DNA from: an uncultured Eubacteriales bacterium
GTDB taxonomy: Bacteria > Bacillota > Clostridia > Oscillospirales > Oscillospiraceae
Direction: 5' to 3'
Length of the DNA stretch: 64,000 nt
Assembly: GCA_905198835.1 (NCBI GenBank)
Contig: CAJKDY010000004.1
Coordinates: 62,001-126,000 of the forward strand
Position numbers and translations under genes: made by a program. Below the pieces are notes generated by a model. That model was given only the letters and a program-made list of their open reading frames with translations. It was not told the origin of the DNA and did not search any database. This document shows, piece by piece, positions 1 through 8,045 of this stretch (positions are counted from its first letter, which is position 1; each line of letters starts with the position of its first letter).

Positions 1-846
1 GGCGCGGAACTCTTGTGCGAGCCCACCACCGCCGCCACCGCCTGCCCCTACTGCGGCAATCCCACCATCGTACCCGGCCAGCTGGGCGGGGCGTTGAAGC
101 CGGATCTGGTGATCCCCTTCAAGCTGGATAAGGCCGGGGCCATGGCGGCGCTGGAGAAGCATTACCGTAAAAAGCCGCTGTTGCCCAAGGCCTTTTCCCG
201 CCATAGCCACCTGGAGGAGGTCAAGGGGGTCTATGTGCCCTTCTGGCTCTTTGACGGCGTGGCCGACGCCACCGCCAGCTACCGGGCTACCCGGGTCCAC
301 ACCCATCGCACCGGCAACACCGAGGTCACCACCACCGAGCATTACCACATCCGCCGCGCCGGGTCCTTCCCCTTTGAAATGGTGCCCGTGGACGGCTCTT
401 CCAAGATGCCCGACGACTATATGGACTCCATCGAGCCCTTTGACTATGGGGAGTTGAAGCCCTTTTCCACCGCCTACCTCCCCGGCTTTCTGGCCGATAA
501 GTACGACGTCTCCGCCGACGAGAGCGCACAGCGGGCCGACCGGCGGTGCGTCAACTCCGCGCTGGAGGCTCTGCGCGGCACGGTGGTGGGCTACGCCACC
601 TGCGTTCCCATTACGGAAAATGCCTGGCTGCGCCGGGGCAAGGTGCGCTACGCGCTGCTGCCGGTGTGGCTTTTGACCACCAAGTGGAAGGACAAGACCT
701 TTCTCTTTGCCGTCAACGGCCAGACCGGCAAGCTGGTAGGCGACCTGCCGGTGAGCTGGGGGCGGTTTTTCGGTCTGCTGCTGGGCTCCACGCTGGGCCT
801 GGCCGCGGTCATCACCGCGATCCGGCTGCTGGCGGGGCTTTGGTAA
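1..846 (+). CDS. Zinc-ribbon membrane protein (TFIIB-type zinc ribbon family), 5' end outside window
   Basis: The reading frame is open from base 1, so the N-terminus lies upstream of the window; 281 residues are visible. A CPYCGN zinc-knuckle half is near the visible start. A soluble domain follows, and a hydrophobic segment (LLLGSTLGLAAVITAI) near the C-terminus probably anchors the protein in the membrane. The arrangement matches clostridial TFIIB-type zinc-ribbon proteins, whose function is not established. The stop is 14 bases before the TPM-domain gene, so the two are probably co-transcribed. The partner zinc knuckle should lie upstream. Confidence 0.75.
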   Translation, partial: GAELLCEPTTAATACPYCGNPTIVPGQLGGALKPDLVIPFKLDKAGAMAALEKHYRKKPLLPKAFSRHSHLEEVKGVYVPFWLFDGVADATASYRATRVHTHRTGNTEVTTTEHYHIRRAGSFPFEMVPVDGSSKMPDDYMDSIEPFDYGELKPFSTAYLPGFLADKYDVSADESAQRADRRCVNSALEALRGTVVGYATCVPITENAWLRRGKVRYALLPVWLLTTKWKDKTFLFAVNGQTGKLVGDLPVSWGRFFGLLLGSTLGLAAVITAIRLLAGLW

Positions 847-860
847 GGGGGGCGGCAGAG

Positions 861-1721
861 ATGAAAAGACGTTTTGCCGCGGCGCTGCTGCTGGTCCTGG
901 CCCTGGTCCTTGGCCTTGCCGTTCAGGCCGCGGAGCCGACGGAGCATATCCTGGACCTGGCGGAGCTTTTGGACGACGACCAGCGCGACCAGCTGGAACG
1001 GCAGGCCCAGAACATTGAGGCGGCCTACGGCTGCGGGCTCTACATCGTCACAGTAGACGACTACCTGGACTATGCCGATCAGCCCTTTGACGCCGCCACG
1101 GTCATCTATACCGCCAACGGCTTTGGATATGGCGAGGACCGGGACGGGCTGGTGCTGCTGCTCAGCATGGACGAGCGGGACTTTGCCACCGCCCTCTACG
1201 GCCCCTGGGCCCATACCGCCTTCTCCGACTACGCCTTGGAGCAACAGGAGGGGGAGTTTCTGGACAATTTCCGCTATGATGACTGGTATGGCGGCTTTGC
1301 GGACTTTTTGACCACCTCGGAGCAGTGCCTGGCCGCCGCGGCGGCGGGTACGCCGGTGGAGCGGCCCACGGCCACATCGGCCCCGGCCCAGAGCCAGCCG
1401 GTGCTCCAGGGGACCCACCCCGGCAGCAAGACTCTGACTGTGACCACGGGGCTGAAGGTCTTTTTGCAGGATCTTCTCATTGCTCTGGCGCTGGGGCTGC
1501 TGATCTGCTTTGGCCTCAAGCTGGGGATGCGCTCGGTGGAGGCCAGGACCACCGCCAGAGGGTACATGCGCACGGATGAGAGCCAGCTCACCGAGCGCTT
1601 TGATCAGTTTACCCACGCCACCCAGACCCGGCGGGTCATCCAGTCCAATGTCAACCGTTCTTCCGGCGGCAGCGTCAGCCATCACTCCGGCGGCTTCTCC
1701 GGCCGAAGCGGAAAGTTTTGA
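861..1721 (+). CDS. TPM domain-containing membrane protein (YgcG-like)
   Basis: 286 residues. The start is the ATG at 861 that begins a clear signal peptide (MKRRFAAALLLVLALVLG). An exported TPM domain follows (about residues 25-165), with HILDLAELLDD at its beginning as is usual for the family. A Pro/Ala/Thr linker leads to a transmembrane helix (about 205-225), then a basic cytoplasmic tail ending in a Ser/Gly-rich GGFSGRSGKF. TPM proteins have been linked to phosphatase activity or membrane-protein repair; no activity is claimed here. The 14-base gap to the upstream zinc-ribbon gene and the nearly abutting MATE gene suggest one operon. Confidence 0.8.
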   Translation: MKRRFAAALLLVLALVLGLAVQAAEPTEHILDLAELLDDDQRDQLERQAQNIEAAYGCGLYIVTVDDYLDYADQPFDAATVIYTANGFGYGEDRDGLVLLLSMDERDFATALYGPWAHTAFSDYALEQQEGEFLDNFRYDDWYGGFADFLTTSEQCLAAAAAGTPVERPTATSAPAQSQPVLQGTHPGSKTLTVTTGLKVFLQDLLIALALGLLICFGLKLGMRSVEARTTARGYMRTDESQLTERFDQFTHATQTRRVIQSNVNRSSGGSVSHHSGGFSGRSGKF

Positions 1722-1738
1722 AAGAAGGCATTATTCCT

Positions 1739-3115
1739 ATGGCAGACAACAACGATTTTCTGGGCACTGAGCCGGTGGGCCGGCTCTTGGTGCGGCTGTC
1801 CATTCCCGCCATTGCCGCCCAGGTGGTGAATCTGCTCTACAACCTGGTGGACCGGGTGTATATCGGCCATATGCCGGAAAACGGCGACCTGGCCCTCACC
1901 GGCCTCGGGGTCTGTATGTCCGTCATTATGATCGTCTCGGCCTTTGCCTGCTTTGTCAGTACCGGCGGCGCGCCCAGGGCGTCTATGGCCATGGGCCGAG
2001 GCGACCGGGACGAGGCCGAGCGCATCCTAGGCAACAGCCTGACCCTCCAGCTCATCATCTCGGCGGTGCTGACGGCGGTGCTGCTGCTCTTTAACAGACC
2101 CTTCCTTCTGGCCTTTGGCGCCAGCGAGAATACCATTGGCTTTGCCACCGACTATATGAATATCTACGCCGTGGGCACGGTGTTTGTCCAGCTGACCCTG
2201 GGCCTCAACGCCTTTATTACCGCCCAGGGCTTCGCCACCACGGGGATGCTCAGTGTCCTCATCGGCGCGGCGTGCAATATCGCGCTGGACCCGGTGTTTA
2301 TCTACGGTCTTGATATGGGGGTCCAGGGTGCGGCCCTGGCCACGGTCTTGTCCCAGGCGGTGTCCACGGTATGGGTGCTGTGGTTTTTGACGGGGAAGAA
2401 GACCATTCTGCGCGTCAGGCGGGAAAATCTTCTGCTGAAGAAGGACGTGATCCTACCCTCCTTCCCGCTGGGATTGTCCACCTTTATCATGCAGGCCAGC
2501 GAGAGCGTGATCTTGGTGTGCTTTAATTCGTCGCTGCTCCAATACGGCGGCGACCCGGCGGTGGGGGCCATGACCATCCTCTCCAGCATCATGCAGTTTG
2601 CCATGCTGCCTACCCAGGGCCTGGGCCAGGGCGCCCAGCCCATCACCAGCTATAACTACGGCGCGGGCAACGCCTCGCGGGTGAAGCGGACCTTCCGGCT
2701 GCTGCTTTGCTGTACGCTGGGCTACACCATGGCCCTGTGGGCGGCGGTGATGCTCTTCCCGGCGTTCTTTGCCCGCATTTTCGTGCCCGACCCGGAGCTG
2801 GTAGCCTTCACCGCCTGGGCCCTTCGCATCTACTGCGCCGCTATGGGGCTCTTTGGGGCCCAGATCGCCTGCCAGCTGACCTTTACCTCCATCGGCTACG
2901 CCAAGGCCGCCATTATGGTGGCTGTCATGCGCAAGATCATACTGCTGGTGCCGCTCATTTATATCCTGCCAAACTTTTTTGCCGACAAGACCATGGCGGT
3001 CTACCTGGCCGAGCCGGTGGCGGACTTTTTGTCAGTGGTCTTCGCGGTGACGCTGTTCACCGTTCAGTTCCGTAAGGCCATGGCCCGGCTGGAGAGCGGG
3101 CAGGAGACCGCCTGA
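1739..3115 (+). CDS. MATE family multidrug/cation antiporter
   Basis: 458 residues, the usual MATE length, with about 12 hydrophobic segments. Near the start, PVGRLLVRLSIPAIAAQVVNLLYN followed by a DRVYIG segment is the family's N-terminal signature. The second half opens with FPLGLSTFIMQASE, and QGLGQGAQPITSYNYGA is the typical second-bundle motif. It probably exports drugs or metabolites using a Na+ or H+ gradient; the substrate cannot be read. I chose ATG 1739 because GAAAGAAGG lies 11 bases upstream. A TTG at 1718 overlapping the previous stop is possible but lacks a site. Confidence 0.9.
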   Translation: MADNNDFLGTEPVGRLLVRLSIPAIAAQVVNLLYNLVDRVYIGHMPENGDLALTGLGVCMSVIMIVSAFACFVSTGGAPRASMAMGRGDRDEAERILGNSLTLQLIISAVLTAVLLLFNRPFLLAFGASENTIGFATDYMNIYAVGTVFVQLTLGLNAFITAQGFATTGMLSVLIGAACNIALDPVFIYGLDMGVQGAALATVLSQAVSTVWVLWFLTGKKTILRVRRENLLLKKDVILPSFPLGLSTFIMQASESVILVCFNSSLLQYGGDPAVGAMTILSSIMQFAMLPTQGLGQGAQPITSYNYGAGNASRVKRTFRLLLCCTLGYTMALWAAVMLFPAFFARIFVPDPELVAFTAWALRIYCAAMGLFGAQIACQLTFTSIGYAKAAIMVAVMRKIILLVPLIYILPNFFADKTMAVYLAEPVADFLSVVFAVTLFTVQFRKAMARLESGQETA

Positions 3116-3136
3116 GACGGAAATATCGGTAGCGTG

Positions 3137-3170
3137 AAAAAGGCCGTCGCCCGTGAGGGCGACGGCCTTA
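3137..3170 (-). terminator. Rho-independent terminator of the SDR gene
   Basis: Perfect 13-bp stem AAGGCCGTCGCCC / GGGCGACGGCCTT with a GTGA loop. Read on the minus strand it is followed by a T5 run, so it ends the SDR transcript. It also sits between the convergent MATE and SDR genes. Confidence 0.8.
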
Positions 3171-3191
3171 AAATGTCTGAAAGGACCGCGC

Positions 3192-3989
3192 TTACCAGGT
3201 GCGCGAGCCCATAGCGCGGAACTGGGCCACTGTGGGGGCATGGGAGTTCATACCGCCGTCCACCGTGATGATCTGGCCGGTGACATAGGCGCTCTCGTCC
3301 GAGCCGAAGTAGACGCAGGCGTGGCCGATGTCATCGGGGCAGCCGTAGCGGTTGACCATGATGTTGCTCAGGAAGATGTCCTTGAGCACCTGGGGTACCT
3401 TGGCCTCGTTGTCCGGGGTGACGATGAGGCCGGGGCGGATGCAGTTGCAGCGGATGTTGTCCTTGCCGTACTGGAGGGCTACCGACTGGGTGAGCATATC
3501 CACGCCGGCCTTGGCGCAGGCGTAGGCGGTGGAGCCCAGGTCGCCGCTGCAGGAGGCCATAGAGCCGATGTTGATGATGGAGCCGCCGGTCTTTCTCATG
3601 TGGGGCAGGACGCACTTGGTGATATAGAAGGTGCCCCGCAGGTCGCTTTGGAAGATGCCGTCCCACATCTCGATGGTCAGTTCGTCCACCCGGCCATCCT
3701 TCAGGGCCACGTTGGCGGCGTTGTTGACCAGAATGTCGATCTTACCGAACTGCGCCACCGTGTCGTTCACCAGGGCCTCGATACTGGCGGGGTCGGTGAT
3801 GTCCATGGTGTGGAACACGGCCTTGCCACCGTCGGCGACGATGCTGTCCACCACGCCTTGGCCCTTTTCCACCCGGCGGCCGCACACGACGACCTGTGCG
3901 CCCTCGGCGGCGTACAGCTTGGCGATGCCGATGCCAATGCCGCTGGTGGAGCCGGTGACAATGGCGACCTTGTCCTTTAACCTGTTCAT
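3192..3989 (-). CDS. SDR family NAD(P)-dependent oxidoreductase (FabG-like)
   Basis: 265 residues, classical short-chain dehydrogenase/reductase. It has the TGSTSGIGIG cofactor loop (about residues 12-21), the NNAAN motif, a catalytic Ser in NIGSMAS and YACAK as the Tyr-x-x-x-Lys pair. The C-terminal VTGQIITVDGG is standard. It likely reduces a keto group or oxidises an alcohol in the cytoplasm; the substrate is unknown. ATG 3989 is chosen because AAAGGAGGTCATTCCC precedes it; an upstream extension to 4067 has no such site. It is convergent with the MATE gene and about 130 bases downstream of the DUF4180 gene. Confidence 0.9.
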   Translation of the reverse strand: MNRLKDKVAIVTGSTSGIGIGIAKLYAAEGAQVVVCGRRVEKGQGVVDSIVADGGKAVFHTMDITDPASIEALVNDTVAQFGKIDILVNNAANVALKDGRVDELTIEMWDGIFQSDLRGTFYITKCVLPHMRKTGGSIINIGSMASCSGDLGSTAYACAKAGVDMLTQSVALQYGKDNIRCNCIRPGLIVTPDNEAKVPQVLKDIFLSNIMVNRYGCPDDIGHACVYFGSDESAYVTGQIITVDGGMNSHAPTVAQFRAMGSRTW

Positions 3990-4115
3990 GGGAATGACCT
4001 CCTTTGTGTTGTTAGACTGGGGGAGAGACTCTGAAAAAAGTATATTCCATGGGCTTCTGGCTGTCAAGAGAGGAGAAAGCGCGAAAGCCGTCCGGACCTG
4101 GGGAAGATAGGACGA

Positions 4116-4478
4116 TCACCGCGCCAGCATGGAGATGGCCTCGGCCTGGGTGGCGACGAAAAAGACGTCGTGACCTTGGTTGCTCTCATAGATGAAGTCC
4201 TTCAGCGGCTTGCTGGTATAGTGGGAAAAGTCGCCGTAGATGGCAATGCGAGCGCCGTAGTTGACGTACTTTTGCAAAATTTCGCCCGCAAGGCCGGAGC
4301 TGAGGATAAAAAACTCCTCGGTGATCAAGGCCTTGTCGATGACGATGTTCTTGGTTCCCGCCTCGTATTTGGCCGTCATCAGGACATCCAGAGCGGACTG
4401 GGGGTCGGTGATCACCAGCTGGTCGCTCTGGACCACAGCGCAGGGAATGCCGTTTTTTTCAACTTTCTTGAGTTCCAT
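4116..4478 (-). CDS. DUF4180 domain-containing protein
   Basis: 120 residues covering the whole DUF4180 family length, with the typical blocks ITDPQSALDVLMTA, GLAGEILQKYVNYGA and IAIYGDFSHYTSKPL. Function is not established for the family. Two ATG codons lie close together; the one at 4478 is preferred because GAAAGAGGT lies about seven bases upstream, whereas the ATG at 4484 is too close. It overlaps the end of the SRPBCC gene by 20 bases, so the two are translationally coupled. It is the last gene of a minus-strand run starting at the GNAT gene. Confidence 0.8.
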   Translation of the reverse strand: MELKKVEKNGIPCAVVQSDQLVITDPQSALDVLMTAKYEAGTKNIVIDKALITEEFFILSSGLAGEILQKYVNYGARIAIYGDFSHYTSKPLKDFIYESNQGHDVFFVATQAEAISMLAR

Positions 4479-4887
4479 TTGCATTACCTCTTTCCATTTC
4501 CAGTGCCCGCTTCAGATCCGCGATGTATCGCGCCTGCTGCTTTTTTAAGTAGGCTTTTACAAAGGGCCGCATGAAGAATTTTTTGGCCGTTATCGTTTCG
4601 GTCAGCTCCAGCTGGGTATGGCCGTCCATTTCGGCAAAAAGGCCGATCCAGTGCCCGGTGATATTGCCGTTTTCCAGGTCAAACTCCCACCGCTGATAGG
4701 GCTCTAGCGCGGTGGTGGTGAAGGTGGTGGCGTAGCCGTCCTTGGTGTATTCCACAAACCGGGTATCGCTCAGGACCTCGATCTTGCTCAGGTCGCTGCG
4801 CCAGCCATAGACGGTGAGGGAGGTCACGGCCTCCCAGACCTTGTTCAGCTCACAGGGCAATGTCACCTGTATCCTTGAAACGGCCAT
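4459..4887 (-). CDS. SRPBCC (START-like) family protein
   Basis: 142 residues with the helix-grip pattern of SRPBCC/polyketide-cyclase-like proteins: an N-terminal strand (SRIQVTLPCELNKVWEAVTS), alternating strands, QLELTETI in the middle and a long C-terminal amphipathic helix ending KKQQARYIADLKRALE. The fold binds hydrophobic ligands in a cavity; the ligand is unknown. AGGAGG precedes ATG 4887. It sits between DUF5655 and DUF4180 genes in a compact small-gene operon. Confidence 0.8.
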   Translation of the reverse strand: MAVSRIQVTLPCELNKVWEAVTSLTVYGWRSDLSKIEVLSDTRFVEYTKDGYATTFTTTALEPYQRWEFDLENGNITGHWIGLFAEMDGHTQLELTETITAKKFFMRPFVKAYLKKQQARYIADLKRALEMERGNANGTQES

Positions 4888-4919
4888 GCATCTAACCTCC
4901 TGTTTCTATATCAAGAGAG

Positions 4920-5306
4920 CTACTTGTTTTCCGCGAACTCGTATGCCTGGACGGTCCATGCCCAGAATTCGTCGTCCAGCTCCGCAAGGTCGCCTACCAC
5001 GATATGGGTGGTCCACCGCCCGGGATAGGGCTCGGTCTTCACGGCCACCCGGTCCGAGTCCAACGGGTAGGGAAGACCCAGGGTGACGACGATATAGGAC
5101 TCGGGGAGTTCTGCCCTTTTCTTTACCCGGGCAAAGGAGACGCAGGCATAGACGTGGCGGTTTGAAAAGGTGATCTGGGACTTCTGCACCCGCATGGAGG
5201 TCTCCGGGAATCGCCGGAACAGCGCCCCGGCAAAGGCCGCGTATAAGGGAATGGCGGCGGCATGCTTGTCAAAAAACATCAACTCCGAAGGCTGGATCTG
5301 ATACAT
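4920..5306 (-). CDS. DUF5655 domain-containing protein
   Basis: 128 residues. The pattern of a small alpha/beta protein with VQKSQITFSNRHVYACVSF, then ESYIVVTLGLP and WTTHIVVGDLAELDDEF, resembles DUF5655, a family often found in small Firmicutes operons with no known activity. GGAGGGACAGGTC precedes ATG 5306. It is 32 bases upstream of the SRPBCC gene and 27 downstream of the GIY-YIG-like gene, indicating co-transcription. The family call is by pattern only. Confidence 0.65.
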   Translation of the reverse strand: MYQIQPSELMFFDKHAAAIPLYAAFAGALFRRFPETSMRVQKSQITFSNRHVYACVSFARVKKRAELPESYIVVTLGLPYPLDSDRVAVKTEPYPGRWTTHIVVGDLAELDDEFWAWTVQAYEFAENK

Positions 5307-5333
5307 GACCTGTCCCTCCTGATATGGCCGACG

Positions 5334-5678
5334 TCATTTTCTGCCTGGACGCATTTGCCGCGCGTGCGGGTACTCCTCCTGGCAAAGCAGATACAGCAGC
5401 TCCAGCTCCTCGCTGTGGTCCTCGTCCCGGTCCTCGTAATCCAGCTTTTTCAGGATCGACCACTCAAACGCATCGGGGTCCTCGGTAAAGGCCGCCTGCA
5501 GCTCCCGGTTGGGCCAGGAGCCAAGCCGTAGCTGGAATAGACTGCCGTTGTGATCGGCCTTGGCGTCCTTAGAAATGGCGATCCACATGTTTTCGCCATT
5601 TTGCCAGCAGACAATGCCCATATCGGGCTTGCGTTCATCGTACTGCGCCCGCAGGGCCTTTTTCTGTTCCTTGTCCAT
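5334..5678 (-). CDS. Small GIY-YIG nuclease-family-like protein
   Basis: 114 residues resembling short Firmicutes proteins annotated as GIY-YIG nuclease family. Visible blocks are KPDMGIVCWQNGENMWIA, LFQLRLGSWPNRELQ and EWSILKKLDYE followed by an acidic SEELELLY helix. The canonical GIY and YIG residues are not intact, so nuclease activity is doubtful and this may be a degenerate relative. GGAGGAGGTTTC precedes ATG 5678. It lies in the same minus-strand run as GNAT and DUF5655. Confidence 0.55.
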   Translation of the reverse strand: MDKEQKKALRAQYDERKPDMGIVCWQNGENMWIAISKDAKADHNGSLFQLRLGSWPNRELQAAFTEDPDAFEWSILKKLDYEDRDEDHSEELELLYLLCQEEYPHARQMRPGRK

Positions 5679-5739
5679 GAAACCTCCTCCTTTTCTTGTT
5701 GTGCGGATCCTTACCGCTTGGTGGTAAGAACTGGTGTGT

Positions 5740-6222
5740 TCATCGGCTTTCCTTCCGGCCTGCGCTGGAGACGGGGCGCTCTTTGACCATGACGTAGTTG
5801 GTCAGCAGGATTCCCCGCCGCTCCACCTGCTGTTCCCGGACCACCCGGTAGCCCCGCCGTTCAAAAAAGGGCCTGGCAGTGATGGAGGCGTGGGTGATGA
5901 TGGTTCCCTGGACCGCCCGCTCCAGGCGGTCGCAAATACCGCTGGCGATCCCCTGCCCCTGATAGTCCGCATGGACATATAGACGGTCGAGGTAGCCCGT
6001 GGAGTCCATGTCGCCAAAGCCCACGATGACCGTTCCCTCCACGGCGACAATGCTGTCATGAGATCGGAGGGAGCGGTCCCACGCCTCCCAATCCACCTGT
6101 CTGGTGGCCCACGCATCCAACTGTGCTTGGGTATAGTCCTTGGCGTTTACCCGGTGGACTGTGTCGTAAAAAAGCGCTGTTAACGCTTCCAGGTCTGATG
6201 CCTGATATGCTCTATAAAGCAC
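5740..6222 (-). CDS. GNAT family N-acetyltransferase
   Basis: 160 residues with the GNAT fold. Motif A is RLYVHADYQGQGIA (acetyl-CoA pyrophosphate loop Q-x-x-G-x-A), preceded by IVGFGDMDS, with FFERRGYRVVREQQVE at the C-terminal end. It probably acetylates a small molecule or peptide amine; the substrate is unknown. The start is the GTG at 6222, which has GGAGGAG five bases upstream; an upstream extension to 6273 lacks a site. It is the first gene of the minus-strand operon and divergent from the LytTR gene. Confidence 0.8.
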   Translation of the reverse strand: MLYRAYQASDLEALTALFYDTVHRVNAKDYTQAQLDAWATRQVDWEAWDRSLRSHDSIVAVEGTVIVGFGDMDSTGYLDRLYVHADYQGQGIASGICDRLERAVQGTIITHASITARPFFERRGYRVVREQQVERRGILLTNYVMVKERPVSSAGRKESR

Positions 6223-6391
6223 GCTATCTCCTCCGTATTTTGAACGGGCTCGATCTCCATATCCATCTTCCATGGGCGATCCTATTACGGATTATACCAC
6301 AGGGGGAGGCTTTTTGAAAGACTGTTTGGGAGATTTGCGAGGGGAGAATGTGCCACTGAGAGCGGAAAATGGCCCACACAGGCAAAGTCCG

Positions 6392-6419
6392 TTGCAATCC
6401 TCCACGGGTCTGGTACAAT
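6392..6419 (+). promoter_or_regulatory. Putative sigma-A promoter of the LytTR/DUF3021 operon
   Basis: TTGCAA at 6392, a 16-base spacer and TACAAT at 6414, placing the transcript start about 15 bases before ATG 6441. AAAGGAGGG lies between. Confidence 0.55.
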
Positions 6420-6440
6420 GGTCACGAAAGGAGGGAGGGC

Positions 6441-6899
6441 ATGAAGATCACGCTGGATCAGGATCCGGCCTACCGGGAGACGGAGGTCATCATCCACTGC
6501 GCCCAGGCGGACGAGGATATCTTGCGGCTGGTGGCCATGCTGCGGGTGTACCAGAAAAAGCTGGTGGGTATTCTGGACGGGGAGCGGTACCTGCTGGACG
6601 TGAAGGACGTCCTCTACATCGACACGGCGGACAAAAAGACCTTTCTCTACACGGAAAAGGCGGTATATCAAAGCGCCCTGCGGCTCTACGAGCTGGAGGA
6701 GACCCTGCGGGAGCTGGACTTCTTCCGGGCAAGCCGGTCGGCCATCCTCAACTTCCGCCGGGTGAAGTCGGTCCGCCCGGAGCTGGGGCGGCGGTGGCTG
6801 GTAAGGATGGACAACGGTGAGCAGATCTGGGTGTCCCGCCAGTACGCCGGGGAGCTGAAGGACAAATTACAGCAAGCGGAAAGGAGCATCTTCCCATGA
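6441..6899 (+). CDS. LytTR-family DNA-binding transcriptional regulator
   Basis: 152 residues. A short N-terminal alpha/beta segment (residues 1-50) precedes a LytTR DNA-binding domain (about 55-148), seen as DVLYIDTADKKTFLYT, then RELDFFRASRSAILNFRRVKSV and a C-terminal WVSRQYAGELK. There is no receiver domain. Stand-alone LytTR proteins of this size are regularly paired with a DUF3021 membrane protein, as here, and such pairs usually control themselves and nearby transporters. ATG 6441 follows AAAGGAGGG. Its stop overlaps the next start by four bases. Confidence 0.88.
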   Translation: MKITLDQDPAYRETEVIIHCAQADEDILRLVAMLRVYQKKLVGILDGERYLLDVKDVLYIDTADKKTFLYTEKAVYQSALRLYELEETLRELDFFRASRSAILNFRRVKSVRPELGRRWLVRMDNGEQIWVSRQYAGELKDKLQQAERSIFP

Positions 6900-7348
6900 A
6901 AAAATTCCTCAAGGGCGTTGTGGAGTGGAAGCTGTCGGCCTGCGCCATCTTCACCGCCGCGACGTTTTTCTATCTGCTGTTCTGCTTTTTCTACGGCACC
7001 GAGCAGGTCTCCGCCCGCCTGCTGTGGGGGCTGTTCTGGGTGAGCGTGGCGGGGTCCCTTTGCCAGGCGGTGTGCTTCTCCGACTGGCTTATTAAGAAAA
7101 TGCGCTACACCTGGCGGAGCGTGTTGTTCGTGGCCCTCTTTCTCCCGGTGCTGTCCCTGGCCGCCTGGAGGTTGGAGTGGTTTCCCGCGGACCAGGCCGG
7201 AGCCTGGGCTCTGTTCGTGGCCATCTTCTTCCTCATTTTCCTGGTGATGACCGTGGGCTTTGACGTCTACTTTCAGGCTACCGGCCGCAAATACGACGGC
7301 CTGATCGGCCAGTACCGCAAGAAAAAAGAAGAGGACGAGCAGGCGTGA
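6896..7348 (+). CDS. DUF3021 domain-containing membrane protein
   Basis: 150 residues with four hydrophobic segments (about residues 13-32, 42-60, 75-92 and 105-127) and a basic/acidic tail (KKKEEDEQA). This is the DUF3021 layout. The start overlaps the LytTR stop (ATGA), so translation is coupled. In LytTR/DUF3021 pairs the membrane partner is thought to restrain the regulator; that role is inferred from family context. Confidence 0.85.
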   Translation: MKKFLKGVVEWKLSACAIFTAATFFYLLFCFFYGTEQVSARLLWGLFWVSVAGSLCQAVCFSDWLIKKMRYTWRSVLFVALFLPVLSLAAWRLEWFPADQAGAWALFVAIFFLIFLVMTVGFDVYFQATGRKYDGLIGQYRKKKEEDEQA

Positions 7349-7366
7349 GCGCTACCCGAGGACAAC

Positions 7367-7402
7367 AAAGAGCCGCCGCGGTTTTCACCGCGGCGGCTCT
7401 TT
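7367..7402. terminator. Bidirectional terminator between DUF3021 and EamA genes
   Basis: Perfect 16-bp stem AAAGAGCCGCCGCGGT / ACCGCGGCGGCTCTTT with a TTTC loop. It ends the LytTR operon on the plus strand and the EamA gene on the minus strand. Confidence 0.9.
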
Positions 7403-7409
7403 ACAGCCG

Positions 7410-7826
7410 TTAGACTACCATCAGCAGCGTGCCCGCGCCGATCAGAAGACAGCCGATGATGGACTTGGAGGTAAAGTCTTCGTGCAAAAAGATAAAAGCC
7501 AGCACCAGGGTGATGACCACGCTCAGTTTGTCGATGGGTACCACCTTGGACGCCGGGGCAAGCTGCAGCGCCTTATAGTAGCAAAGCCAGGACGCCCCAG
7601 TGGCAAGGCCGGACAGGATCAAAAACAGCCAACTCCTTTGGCTGATGGCGGAAAGACCCTTGTGGGCGCTGGTCAAAAACACCATCCCCCAGGCCATGAC
7701 CACCACGACCACGGTGCGCAGCGCGGTGGCTAGATTGGAGTTGACCCCGTCGATCCCGACCTTCGCCAAAATGGAGGTGAGAGCGGCGAATACAGCAGAG
7801 CCCAGCGCGAACCAAAACCACATCAT
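7410..7826 (-). CDS. EamA family (DMT) half-size transporter
   Basis: 138 residues with five hydrophobic segments, one EamA unit. It begins MMWFWFALGSAVFAALTSIL and has ASWLCYYKALQLAPASKVVPIDKLSV, the helix-4/5 signature of the drug/metabolite transporter superfamily. Half-size members act as dimers; the substrate is unknown. GAAGGGA lies nine bases before ATG 7826. A decayed, internally deleted second copy of the same gene lies at 9990-10116. Confidence 0.85.
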   Translation of the reverse strand: MMWFWFALGSAVFAALTSILAKVGIDGVNSNLATALRTVVVVVMAWGMVFLTSAHKGLSAISQRSWLFLILSGLATGASWLCYYKALQLAPASKVVPIDKLSVVITLVLAFIFLHEDFTSKSIIGCLLIGAGTLLMVV

Positions 7827-7863
7827 CGTATCATTTCCCTTCCGACTAAATTGACCTGCCTAG

Positions 7864-8036
7864 ATGATAGCACATCCGCACAGCGGTGTGCTATCATGTG
7901 CCATCCTTTGCGGTTCCCGGCGAAGCCGGGGAGCAAAGGCGGCATTGTAATAGCCGCTTACGGCTATTATAGCACAGGTGTCAACCGTCGAAAAGCGCTA
8001 AGTACCCGGACGCCGCCCAAGCGGCATCCGGAGGTG
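7864..8036. repeat. Cluster of four short palindromes upstream of EamA
   Basis: The 220-base gap between the EamA start and the vWA stop holds four hairpins in a row: ATGATAGCACA/TGTGCTATCAT (7864-7897), CCTTTGC..CCCGGC/GCCGGG..GCAAAGG (7905-7939), TAATAGCCG/CGGCTATTA (7948-7969) and an imperfect CCGGACGCCGC/GCGGCATCCGG (about 8008-8033). The last may end the vWA transcript. On the minus strand TATAAT occurs at 7966-7971, but the TTGACA at 7979-7984 is too close to pair with it. Confidence 0.5.
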
Positions 8037-8045
8037 CTTTAGAGC

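Noticed and set aside
7966..7984. TTGACA and TATAAT on the minus strand upstream of EamA as a promoter
   Set aside because: The two boxes are only seven bases apart, far from the 16-18 needed, so they cannot form one promoter.
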